The position numbers were made by a program, and so were the translations under genes. Positions 56,741-63,688 of a stretch of 64,000 nucleotides of DNA are shown here, in pieces (the first letter of the stretch is position 1; every line of letters begins with the position of its first letter). This DNA comes from Pseudohongiella sp. Lineage in GTDB: Bacteria; Pseudomonadota; Gammaproteobacteria; Pseudomonadales; Pseudohongiellaceae. The stretch is taken from NCBI RefSeq assembly GCF_011050365.1, contig NZ_DRFV01000009.1:1-64000 (forward strand), read 5' to 3'. The notes under the pieces were generated by a model that saw nothing but the letters and a program-made list of their open reading frames with translations, was not told the DNA's origin and did not search any database.

Positions 56741-56796
56741 TGGTGCCCGGGACCGGAATCGAACCGGTACGGAGTTTTCCCCGAGGGATTTTAAGT
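56741..56796. repeat. attL: displaced 3' part of tRNA-Leu
   Basis: 56 bp identical, except for one base at 56778, to 63391-63446, the 3' part of the intact tRNA-Leu gene at the other end of the element. Same orientation. It spans CCA end, T-arm, variable arm and anticodon stem. Confidence 0.92.
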
Positions 56797-56915
56797 TATT
56801 TGCGTCATTTTTTGCTGTTTTTTTATATTGCTTTAAATACAGCAACTTAAGCTACTTTTAGACCTTCCCCTGTTTTAACAAATTTGCCAAAATACCCCGT
56901 TTTTTGAAATAATGC

Positions 56916-56934
56916 GCCTACACTGTGCCTACAC
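56916..56934. promoter_or_regulatory. integrase arm-type sites, left end
   Basis: Two GCCTACAC octamers (56916-56923 and 56927-56934) with an 11-bp period, just upstream of the integrase. The same pair with the same period occurs at 63317-63335 near the other end. Confidence 0.6.
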
Positions 56935-56964
56935 GGCGCACACAAGGGACGGAGTCTAAGCGAA

Positions 56965-58179
56965 ATGCCGCAGATAAAAATATCGAATTCCCGTGTAGGC
57001 AAGATAGTCCCGCCCACACCAAAACCGGACGGCAAACCCCAACATGTGTTCTATCGGGATGACCAGCTCCAGGGGTTCGGAATCAGGGTCACCAGCAATG
57101 GCACCATGTCCTATTTCGTGGAAAAACGGGTCAATGGCAAAAACAAACGCGTGACCATTGGTAAGCATGGCCCGATTACTCCCGAGCAAGCCCGAAAAGA
57201 GGCTCAGAAACTACTCGGCCAGATGAGCACCGGCACTGATCCGGTCGTCGAAAAACGGGAACGCAAAATCCAGGCTGTCACTCTTCGCGAAAGCTACAAC
57301 GCCTACCTGCTCGCCCGCAAAGGACTGAAACCCAACACCCTGCATGACTATAAGCGCTGCATTGAAGGAGCACTTGGCGACTGGCTGGACAAACCCCTGA
57401 CCAGTATCACCAAAGACATGGTGGAAAAGCGGCACAGTAAACTTGGGGCCAAAAGCCATGCCCGAGCCAACAACACAATGCGGGTGCTGCGAGCCCTGTT
57501 CAACTTTGCCAGCGAGAAGTACGAAAGCCAGGACGGAAAGCCAATACTGACCAGCAACCCTGTAGATCGACTCAGCAAAAGCCGCGCCTGGTATGAAGTC
57601 AGACGACGCCAGACCCTATTGACGCCTACCCAGCTAAAACCCTGGTACGAAGCCACCATGCTGCTCAACCAGGAGACTACACGCGATTTCCTGCACTTCA
57701 TCCTGTTTACCGGTCTTAGACGCTCGGAGGCAACGCATCTAACCTGGGAGTATGTTGATTTTAAGGAGCGCACCTTCCTGATACCCGACACCAAAAACAA
57801 AGAGCCGCACCGCCTGCCCATGTCCGACTTCCTGGAAGATCTGTTAAAACGCAGATTTCTGATGGCAGAAAAGGTCTGGGTATTCCCCTCCCCTGTGACC
57901 AATGGGCCACTAAAGGAACCCCGTACCGCGTTAACCAGGGTAGCCGAGCTTTCCGGCGTCGAATTTCAGCTTCACGACCTGCGGCGAACCTTTATCACCA
58001 TTGCTGAGAGTCTGGATATACCCGCCTTTGCCCTGAAGCGTCTACTCAATCATAAGTTTTCCAATGATGTGACGGCAGGGTATATAGTGCCGAATACCGA
58101 AAGGCTGCGCGAACCTATGCAAAGAATCACGGACTACATAAGGGAAAAGGTGGAAGCAGAAAATGATGATCTGGGATAA
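56965..58179 (+). CDS. int: tyrosine recombinase/integrase of the tRNA-Leu element
   Basis: 404 residues. The N-terminal DUF4102-type domain (PKPDGKPQHVFYRDDQLQGF, KRVTIGKHGPITPEQARKEA) is followed by a core-binding domain (about 105-210) and the catalytic domain. The catalytic residues are Arg in TGLRRSEATHL (about 252), His and Arg in HDLRRTFI (about 338-341), the LLNHK histidine (about 362) and the nucleophile Tyr in AGYIV (about 373). P4-type integrases of this kind use tRNA 3' ends, matching the att repeats. The start follows GGAG about 10 bp upstream. It overlaps the next gene by 17 bp. Confidence 0.95.
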   Translation: MPQIKISNSRVGKIVPPTPKPDGKPQHVFYRDDQLQGFGIRVTSNGTMSYFVEKRVNGKNKRVTIGKHGPITPEQARKEAQKLLGQMSTGTDPVVEKRERKIQAVTLRESYNAYLLARKGLKPNTLHDYKRCIEGALGDWLDKPLTSITKDMVEKRHSKLGAKSHARANNTMRVLRALFNFASEKYESQDGKPILTSNPVDRLSKSRAWYEVRRRQTLLTPTQLKPWYEATMLLNQETTRDFLHFILFTGLRRSEATHLTWEYVDFKERTFLIPDTKNKEPHRLPMSDFLEDLLKRRFLMAEKVWVFPSPVTNGPLKEPRTALTRVAELSGVEFQLHDLRRTFITIAESLDIPAFALKRLLNHKFSNDVTAGYIVPNTERLREPMQRITDYIREKVEAENDDLG

Positions 58180-58909
58180 ATCATACTTTGACAGCTTCGG
58201 CGTGACTGACGGTCAGACAGACACCCAGTTTCCGCATTTTGATCAGGCCGACCGGATCATAATCAGGTCTCGCGAAAACCTGGCCTCGCTCACGACCGAC
58301 ACCATACAGTCAGCCATTGAGAAGTTTGATGCCCTTTATACCGACTTTTATGGCGAAAGTTTTCACGAGCATATGGGCACTAGACTCCTTCGTGACGAAA
58401 CCAGCGAGGACTATCAACGTTACCATCCTGAAGTGTTGGACCTATTATTGATTCAAGACGCCTACCCTATCAAAAACAAACCATTCAACTGGGGCCATTT
58501 AGACGCCATTATTGCCTTGAACGTCATTGCCAGGGCTGTCACGGAAGACCTCTCGGCGAGGGACGATCAATCCTCAACTATCCAGATTCGCAACCATGAG
58601 GCCAGCGAATACCTTTTGTTGGCAAATGAAGTCCTATCGCTTGCCGAACCAGCGGCCAGGCCAGTTACCGACAACACCCAAACCTTGAACGCCAGAAAGG
58701 CTGCTCGCGCCAAACATGCCCCGCGAGACGAATTAAAGCAGGAATTCTTCGATTGGTACGCGCGCCATGATGATAAACGCACCTTTACCAGCAAGAACCA
58801 GGCGGCTGAAAAGTTCTACAGAAGCCTACCTGAACACAAAAGAAACCTGATCGCCGAAAGCAATGCAAAGCGCTTCTTCACTGACGCACTTAGAGCATAT
58901 CTGAAGTAG
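58163..58909 (+). CDS. hypothetical protein of the integrated element
   Basis: 248 residues, no membrane helices. The N-terminal half is acidic (FDQADRIIIRSRENLASL). The C-terminal third is basic: LNARKAARAKHAPRDELKQEFFDWYARHDDKRTFTSKNQAAEKFYRSLPEHKRNLI, which looks like a small DNA-binding helical domain. It starts 17 bp inside the integrase gene, so the two are translated together. No family recognised. Confidence 0.75.
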   Translation: MMIWDKSYFDSFGVTDGQTDTQFPHFDQADRIIIRSRENLASLTTDTIQSAIEKFDALYTDFYGESFHEHMGTRLLRDETSEDYQRYHPEVLDLLLIQDAYPIKNKPFNWGHLDAIIALNVIARAVTEDLSARDDQSSTIQIRNHEASEYLLLANEVLSLAEPAARPVTDNTQTLNARKAARAKHAPRDELKQEFFDWYARHDDKRTFTSKNQAAEKFYRSLPEHKRNLIAESNAKRFFTDALRAYLK

Positions 58910-59031
58910 TTTTGCCCATAATTCGCTACGTCTGCACGCATAAGTAGTACTTCTGCGCGCAGCCGTAATTCCCAAACATAGCAGTTTCGCTCAATTTACG
59001 GCCAAGTCCCTCAACCGTAATCGGAGCTGTT

Positions 59032-59238
59032 ATGACCAAACTACTCAATACCAAGCAGGCTGCCGCGTACCTCAATATAAGCGCTGCATTCCTGGAGCGA
59101 GACCGCTGGGCTGGCGCAAAAATACCGTTTATCCGGATTGGCACTCGCTCGATACGTTACCGCATCACTGACCTGGACGACTTCATTGAAAATCGGCTGC
59201 GACTAAGCACCTGTGACGAAGGCACTTCACATGCCTGA
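59032..59238 (+). CDS. AlpA-like helix-turn-helix protein (candidate excisionase/regulator)
   Basis: 68 residues. LLNTKQAAAYLNISAAFLERDRW is a MerR/AlpA-type HTH, followed by the wing IPFIRIGTRSIRYRITDLDDFI. Such proteins act as excisionase or as activator of integrase/replication genes on P4-like islands. Its 3' end overlaps the replication gene by 8 bp. The 122 bp upstream (58910-59031) contains no gene and should hold its promoter. Confidence 0.85.
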   Translation: MTKLLNTKQAAAYLNISAAFLERDRWAGAKIPFIRIGTRSIRYRITDLDDFIENRLRLSTCDEGTSHA

Positions 59239-60802
59239 TTACAAGCTTTCCGCTACCCTTGGCGAACAACTGACCTGGGATAATAGCGATCCGTCCGGGG
59301 ATGACAGACGGTGGCGAGCCACTCAGTTCAGCAATTTACCCAGCCTGTTTCATTTCGCTGTCGCCAAACAGTACAACCATCTGTTTGCCACGAAAGGACG
59401 ATATGAGGCGAACACATTCCTTCGCACGCTGGTAAAGCAGTTTTCCCAGATCAATTTCAAGCTCGCCACTGACAATGACTTTTTACGAAAATTTGCCGCA
59501 AATCGGGCAAAGGAGTTCACTCGGGCAATTCGATCAACTCCAGACTCTAAAGACCAATACGACACATTATCCAGGATGCTGATTAATTTCGGCGTCACAG
59601 CTCCGGAGGTTAAGCCTCCTGTTACCGTCAGTGGCGCGGCCAAACGAATGCTTGATGAAAGCTGGCTGGCAAGGCGACTCAGACAAGCCAACTTACCCCA
59701 GTTTGAAGCCGTAGCCATCAAAGCTGGCTTAGTTCACAAATTCGCCAGCCTCTATATCAGTGAAGAATCCCTGAAAGCATTCAAACAGCGGCAGTCTAAC
59801 AATCGTCAAGTCATGGAAAGGATGCAACTGGAAAACGAAATCGGGCAAGTCTACGAACTGGCCGACCTGGTAGCTCTGTCAGTGGCAAACCCGAAGAATC
59901 GCCGCAATGAACTCATGGCCAGGCTATATGGATTTGATCAAATTGCTCAAAGTATGGGCCATGTCGGGCTTTTTATAACCCTTACCTGCCCTTCTCGCAT
60001 GCACGCAAGATACGCAAAATCCGGTGACCCTGTCCCCAGCTACGATGGCACGACACCCAGACAGGCTCAGCATTACCTATGTAACGTCTGGGCAAGAGCA
60101 CGGGCACTGTTTAAACATGCCTCAATCCACGTTTACGGTTTCCGCATGGCAGAGCCACAACATGACGGAACCCCTCACTGGCATATCCTGCTCTACACAG
60201 CGCCGCATAATGAATATGAAGTCGGTGACATTCTGACTCGGATGGCACTTGAAGACTCGCCTGATGAAAAAGGTGCGCGCAAACGACGTTGCGATATAAA
60301 AAGAATAGATTGGAGCAAGGGAAGCGGAGTTGCCTACGCAGCTAAGTACATCGCCAAAAATATTGACGGTGAACACATTGAGCAAGACTTGCATGGCAAC
60401 CAGGCCAAAGACGCTGCTTCGCGAGTGGTTGCATGGGCATCAACACACCGAATACGACAGTTTCAACAATTTGGTGGTCCACCTGTTACCTGTTGGCGAG
60501 AGCTACGGCGAATCGGTTCGGCACCTGAAGGGATACTTAACAGTGCTCGAACTGCTGCCGACCAGGGGGATTGGAGTACATTTACAAATGTTCTGGGTGG
60601 TACAGACATTTGTCGCAAGGATCAGCCCGTCAAATTAGTTCGAGAGCACAAATCTGATCTGGGCCGTTATGGTGAGCCTAAAGGGAATCAGATTGCGGGG
60701 GTCAGTGACGGGTATACATGTATACAAACACGCATGCACACATGGACAGCTAAGCTAAAGAGCAAAAGCTTGCGGGTGCTTGACGAAGTCAGGCACCCGT
60801 AG
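59231..60802 (+). CDS. HUH-type rolling-circle replication initiator (GpA-like)
   Basis: About 523 residues from the ATG at 59231; a GTG at 59213 is the alternative. The core matches phage P2 GpA-type replication endonucleases: MGHVGLFITLTCPSRMHA, the metal-binding HUH motif in HDGTPHWHILLYTA (about 312-325) and the two-tyrosine helix GVAYAAKYIAKNIDG (about 364-380). It nicks the origin and primes rolling-circle replication. The N-terminal 200 residues are an element-specific region. It is co-translated with the AlpA-like protein. Confidence 0.9.
   Translation: MPDYKLSATLGEQLTWDNSDPSGDDRRWRATQFSNLPSLFHFAVAKQYNHLFATKGRYEANTFLRTLVKQFSQINFKLATDNDFLRKFAANRAKEFTRAIRSTPDSKDQYDTLSRMLINFGVTAPEVKPPVTVSGAAKRMLDESWLARRLRQANLPQFEAVAIKAGLVHKFASLYISEESLKAFKQRQSNNRQVMERMQLENEIGQVYELADLVALSVANPKNRRNELMARLYGFDQIAQSMGHVGLFITLTCPSRMHARYAKSGDPVPSYDGTTPRQAQHYLCNVWARARALFKHASIHVYGFRMAEPQHDGTPHWHILLYTAPHNEYEVGDILTRMALEDSPDEKGARKRRCDIKRIDWSKGSGVAYAAKYIAKNIDGEHIEQDLHGNQAKDAASRVVAWASTHRIRQFQQFGGPPVTCWRELRRIGSAPEGILNSARTAADQGDWSTFTNVLGGTDICRKDQPVKLVREHKSDLGRYGEPKGNQIAGVSDGYTCIQTRMHTWTAKLKSKSLRVLDEVRHP
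60773..60799 (+). terminator. stem-loop at the 3' end of the replication gene
   Basis: CGGGTGC and GCACCCG (7 bp) with an internal TGAC-GAA-GTCA give a stem of about 11 bp ending one base before the stop codon. The following bases, AGGATTTTG, contain only a short T run, so termination is possible but not certain. It may also protect the convergent retron genes. Confidence 0.45.
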
Positions 60803-60868
60803 GATTTTGCTCACTTGGAGTACTGTCAATAACTGTACGGGGACGAATAAATGAAAACTCTCGTTAGA

Positions 60869-61708
60869 CTAGAGATAAGTCCTTTCGACTTTAAGAGTGA
60901 CCAGATCAGCGTTGGATGAGTTGAGATCGCAGAAAGTTAAATTAACAGATTCTATTAACCGAAGAGCGGAACTTTCAGTTTTGATAAATTCATTTTGTTC
61001 ATTTCTCGAAATCGAAACACCAATTTCAGAGAGCGAAGCAATAACTCTTCTTTGATGGTCAGAATTTGTAAATGTGTATCTCTTATCCCTAATGGGACTT
61101 TGGGATGAACCAACCAACTGCTTAATCTTTAGTCGAGAATTCCTGACAACCTCAGCGGCAATATTATACGCACTCTTACTCTCCACAACGGTGGGTACAT
61201 AGTTGGCATTAGAGTTACTGATCGAATTTGATGATTTTTCAATTTCTGATCGTAGATTTTCAATAAGTTGGCCGTACTTTTTAGATACGTGCACATCTCC
61301 TTTCCTCGAATCAGGGAACATAGTTCGATACCATAAAAAGGTATCTACACTTTCTACAAAATTGATCCCGAATTTTAGAGATTCGGCTTCAATATAACTC
61401 TGAAAAAGTTTGAGATGGTTTATGTGCCCAGACAGAGCGGATGCTTTCACACTCGCTCGATAATTATCAAGAGCAATTATACTTCCGAATATAGCCGCCA
61501 CAAAAGCTATTACAGCAACTCCTCCCGTTACGATATTTACTGATCCGGAAAAATATTTATAGAAATTATCTATGCAATCAGATGAAAAACATAGATCCCC
61601 AATGGTGTCTTTGTATATTTTGTAGTCACTAATGAATGAAATAAAAGCAAGCAGAAAGAGACCTAGCAAGGCAATATATACTGCCAAACTGTAAAAACTG
61701 ATTTTCAT
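60869..61708 (-). CDS. two-transmembrane-helix protein of the retron module (candidate effector)
   Basis: 279 residues from the ATG at 61708 (GAGG 5 bp upstream, 11 bp after the RT stop); a TTG at 61726 would overlap the RT gene. TM helix 1 is about residues 6-28 (LAVYIALLGLFLLAFISFI) and TM helix 2 about 58-80 (GGVAVIAFVAAIFGSIIAL). Between them is a short loop with two cysteines (CFSSDC), so the loop is probably extracytoplasmic. The C-terminal ~190 residues are soluble and cytoplasmic. Position and architecture match the two-TM effector proteins of type IV retrons such as Ec48. Sequence-level homology cannot be tested here. It is A+T-rich, unlike the backbone. Confidence 0.75.
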   Translation of the reverse strand: MKISFYSLAVYIALLGLFLLAFISFISDYKIYKDTIGDLCFSSDCIDNFYKYFSGSVNIVTGGVAVIAFVAAIFGSIIALDNYRASVKASALSGHINHLKLFQSYIEAESLKFGINFVESVDTFLWYRTMFPDSRKGDVHVSKKYGQLIENLRSEIEKSSNSISNSNANYVPTVVESKSAYNIAAEVVRNSRLKIKQLVGSSQSPIRDKRYTFTNSDHQRRVIASLSEIGVSISRNEQNEFIKTESSALRLIESVNLTFCDLNSSNADLVTLKVERTYL

Positions 61709-61718
61709 TCCGACCTCA

Positions 61719-62915
61719 TTAGTCAATTTTTGATACAGGCTTTTCCAATTTCTTTAGCTCCGAAAGCAATATCATTGACTTCCTATCAAAACTTCTCGAT
61801 ACGATCCCTATACGATAACGAGCAATATTATAAATTCTACGATAACTATCTGTTGTCTTGTCCTTAAGACTCTTAAGTCGATCGATCGCATTTTCTACTC
61901 TTTCGATATCTGTCTTACACGGTTTAGGACGAATTTTTTTAAGCTTATTTATCAAATATTCATGCTTATTGTGGTTTACTCTTGCCAATCGATTTACTCT
62001 GCCTAGGCACCTAAAATATTGCGCCCTAAATGAATATGTCGTTCGATAATTGTCCGTAGCCGAAGCTTTTACTAAATTATTGACGGAGGCTTTAATTCTA
62101 GATATTTCTGACGATGGCAGGCGGGGAGTTCTAAAATTAACAATGAGCCCATGAACAAGAAGAGGGGAAGACCCAGCTCTCATTATTTTTGTCTTGGAAA
62201 GATTCAGAGGAAAATCCTTCTTAAGCATCATGGCCCGTACATGAGATTCGGCGTTCCTAAAATCGTAGCCCCTGTGTTTTGAGGATATTGTTATGTCATC
62301 TACTAACCTAGTGTATACGAGATTTCGTCGACTCAATTTCTGAATTACTTTATATTCTGTGTCCCACATGCAAAGCGATGCTAAATAGCTAGAAGTAAGC
62401 GCCCCTTGTACAAGGGTGTCGCCGTAACAACAAACTTCGGTTAGGTAGTCAGATACATTTTCGGGATAGTGGAAAAATTTTCTGAATATTTTTTTTACAG
62501 TGTCACGATGTATGTTTTCAAAAAAGTTAGCGATATCCAACTTTAATATACTTTTCGCTCCACAGTGATTCTGGGCACACGCAATATAATCTCTTTGAAC
62601 AGTGGTTTTTGTTTGCCCCCCGACCAATTCTTTGTCATTCGGGAGAGAGCCGTAAAGGTACGGCGGCCACTTGATTAGTTTCTTGAATATGCGAGTATTA
62701 ATTCGATGCTGAATTTTTCGTAACAACGGGGTAGCGCTATAAACGATCCTTTCGCCCCCGACTCCCTTCGGGATCGTAATTTTTTTATAGCGATTTTCGG
62801 GCAGGATTTTTAGAATTGCGGATAAATCAGATTCTGGGATGCTCAATACAACAGATAACTTCGAAATAGAACCGATTGAGCTCTTTGTGATTTTCTCAGG
62901 ACGAAGATCTGTCAT
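61719..62915 (-). CDS. retron-type reverse transcriptase with LVDD catalytic box
   Basis: 398 residues from the ATG at 62915; ATG 62927 is an alternative, and a TTG at 63026 would run into the presumed ncRNA. RT motifs in order: KKITIPKGVGGERIVYS, LKLDIANFFENI (catalytic Asp about 127), LVQGALTSSYLASL (about 168-181), TRLVDDITISS (LVDD about 204-207, where most have YADD), PLNLSKTKI and LLVHGLIVN (VTG-like retron position), then the thumb FRCLGRVNRLARVN. The retron NAxxH region is degenerate. It lies upstream of, and on one transcript with, the two-TM protein. All three catalytic Asp residues are present. Confidence 0.88.
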   Translation of the reverse strand: MTDLRPEKITKSSIGSISKLSVVLSIPESDLSAILKILPENRYKKITIPKGVGGERIVYSATPLLRKIQHRINTRIFKKLIKWPPYLYGSLPNDKELVGGQTKTTVQRDYIACAQNHCGAKSILKLDIANFFENIHRDTVKKIFRKFFHYPENVSDYLTEVCCYGDTLVQGALTSSYLASLCMWDTEYKVIQKLSRRNLVYTRLVDDITISSKHRGYDFRNAESHVRAMMLKKDFPLNLSKTKIMRAGSSPLLVHGLIVNFRTPRLPSSEISRIKASVNNLVKASATDNYRTTYSFRAQYFRCLGRVNRLARVNHNKHEYLINKLKKIRPKPCKTDIERVENAIDRLKSLKDKTTDSYRRIYNIARYRIGIVSRSFDRKSMILLSELKKLEKPVSKID

Positions 62916-62942
62916 TTCCACCGCCATCCTTGGAAGTTTGAT

Positions 62943-63171
62943 ATCATGCCCGACTCCCCCATAATCAAGGGCAGAATAACAAGGGGTGACCGTCACCAAA
63001 CTTTCAATGATACAGGCCCCTTGCAATTCCGTCGGGCATAATCACGACCCCTAGGGGGCGAGTGTGGATCCTTCTCCGCCGCTTTAGCTTTATAAAAAGC
63101 GCCAGGCGAACTGGCTTTCCATCATTGAAGTTATAACGTTTGGCTGTGGCCAGCAGACGAAACGTCTGCTT
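62943..63171 (-). ncRNA. candidate retron msr-msd noncoding RNA
   Basis: On the minus strand, a perfect 8-bp stem with a TTT loop (AGCAGACG-TTT-CGTCTGCT, 63152-63170) starts about where the promoter at 63178-63206 would begin transcription. Two smaller hairpins follow: GCCAG/CTGGC at 63101-63115 and GCTTT/AAAGC at 63087-63100. Then comes a long inverted repeat, ATTATGCCCGAC (63031-63042) and GTCGGGCATGAT (62943-62954), enclosing CAAGGGG/CCCCTTG. UUU-loop stems are typical of msr and a long hairpin of msd. I could not identify the a1/a2 pair or the branching G with confidence, so the boundaries are approximate. Confidence 0.6.
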
Positions 63172-63177
63172 GTGGTG

Positions 63178-63206
63178 AAATTATCTGCTCTGGAGCACCT
63201 TGTCAA
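63178..63206 (-). promoter_or_regulatory. sigma-70 promoter of the retron operon
   Basis: TTGACA (63201-63206) and TAATTT (63178-63183), read on the minus strand, are separated by 17 bp; an overlapping GATAAT gives a 15-bp spacer. The expected transcription start is within a few bases of the UUU-loop hairpin. Confidence 0.75.
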
Positions 63207-63316
63207 GCACGTCTGATTTGGGGCAATTAATGAAGCAGCAGCAGCAAGGTCAATTATCTGCACTCACTATCGAGGAACCTCAAACACTGGCATCATCTCT
63301 AAACCGCTTGCACATT

Positions 63317-63335
63317 GCCTACACAGCGCCTACAT
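63317..63335. promoter_or_regulatory. integrase arm-type sites, right end
   Basis: GCCTACAC (63317-63324) and GCCTACAT (63328-63335), same orientation and the same 11-bp period as the pair at 56916-56934. Confidence 0.6.
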
Positions 63336-63390
63336 AAAAAATAGACAAAGAAATGAAACGCCAGATATTTTAATAGGTCATTGATTTTAT

Positions 63391-63446
63391 TGGTGCCCGG
63401 GACCGGAATCGAACCGGTACGGAGTTTCCCCCGAGGGATTTTAAGT
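63391..63446. repeat. attR within tRNA-Leu
   Basis: The part of the intact tRNA-Leu gene that is repeated at 56741-56796 (55 of 56 bases identical). The 3' half of the present tRNA was presumably brought in by the element. Confidence 0.9.
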
Positions 63447-63477
63447 CCCTTGCGTCTACCAATTTCGCCACCCGGGC
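63391..63477 (-). tRNA. tRNA-Leu(UAA)
   Basis: An 87-nt cloverleaf on the minus strand, starting GCCCGGGTGGCGAAATTGG and ending in an encoded CCA. Acceptor stem GCCCGGG pairs with CCCGGGC. The anticodon loop CTTAAAA gives anticodon TAA. The long variable arm (CGGGGGAAACTCCG) is characteristic of tRNA-Leu. It serves as attachment site of the integrated element and remains complete after integration. Confidence 0.97.
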
Positions 63478-63688
63478 ATGGGGGGCTGTCTATCTTGTTG
63501 GGTGCCAGCCCTGAGGCTGTTCCTTAAATCCTGTTTCCCGTTACCAGTCAAACAGTTATCGCCAGTTCAGCACCAGCAGGATGGGTGCCTTTTTGCGAAG
63601 CTGCGCATTATATAGCAATCACCTGCCTAAACCTAGTTACGAACCGGCACGCGGGACCACCACCGCAAATCGCCCGCCCACAACAGCA

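Larger units (their letters stand above)
56741..63446. mobile_element. tRNA-Leu-integrated element of about 6.65 kb with HUH replication protein and retron module
   Basis: Direct att repeats bound the element. Gene content in order: tyrosine integrase, unknown protein, AlpA-like HTH protein, HUH replication initiator (all plus strand), then a reverse transcriptase and two-helix membrane protein on the minus strand. No capsid, tail or conjugation genes are present. The combination is typical of small phage-satellite or integrative-mobilisable-type islands that replicate by rolling circle after excision. The retron part is much richer in A+T than the backbone. Confidence 0.85.

Noticed and set aside
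56945-56953. GGGACGGAG just before the integrase start, resembling half of a type-A palindrome
   Set aside because: Only 9 bases, no inverted partner; it serves as a Shine-Dalgarno region for the integrase.
59032-60802. Considered calling the island a conjugative element or complete prophage
   Set aside because: No relaxase/type IV secretion, capsid or tail genes are present; the only phage-like protein is the HUH initiator.
62928-63026. Upstream extension of the reverse transcriptase ORF to a TTG at 63026
   Set aside because: The extension lies inside the inverted repeats of the candidate ncRNA and has no RT-like sequence; the ATG at 62915 (or 62927) is a better start.
63151-63170. AGCAGACG hairpin as a transcription terminator
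   Set aside because: It lies at the predicted transcription start of the retron operon and has no U-tract; an msr stem is a better explanation.
63173-63183. ATTT..CCAC near the promoter pairing with GTGGAAAT at the RT start as retron a1/a2
   Set aside because: The first strand overlaps the -10 box and would not be transcribed from this promoter; the pairing is short and bulged.
63640-63652. GAACCGGCACG to the right of the tRNA, resembling the T-arm fragment at 56686
   Set aside because: 11 bases only, with no continuing similarity; not enough to call another att scar.
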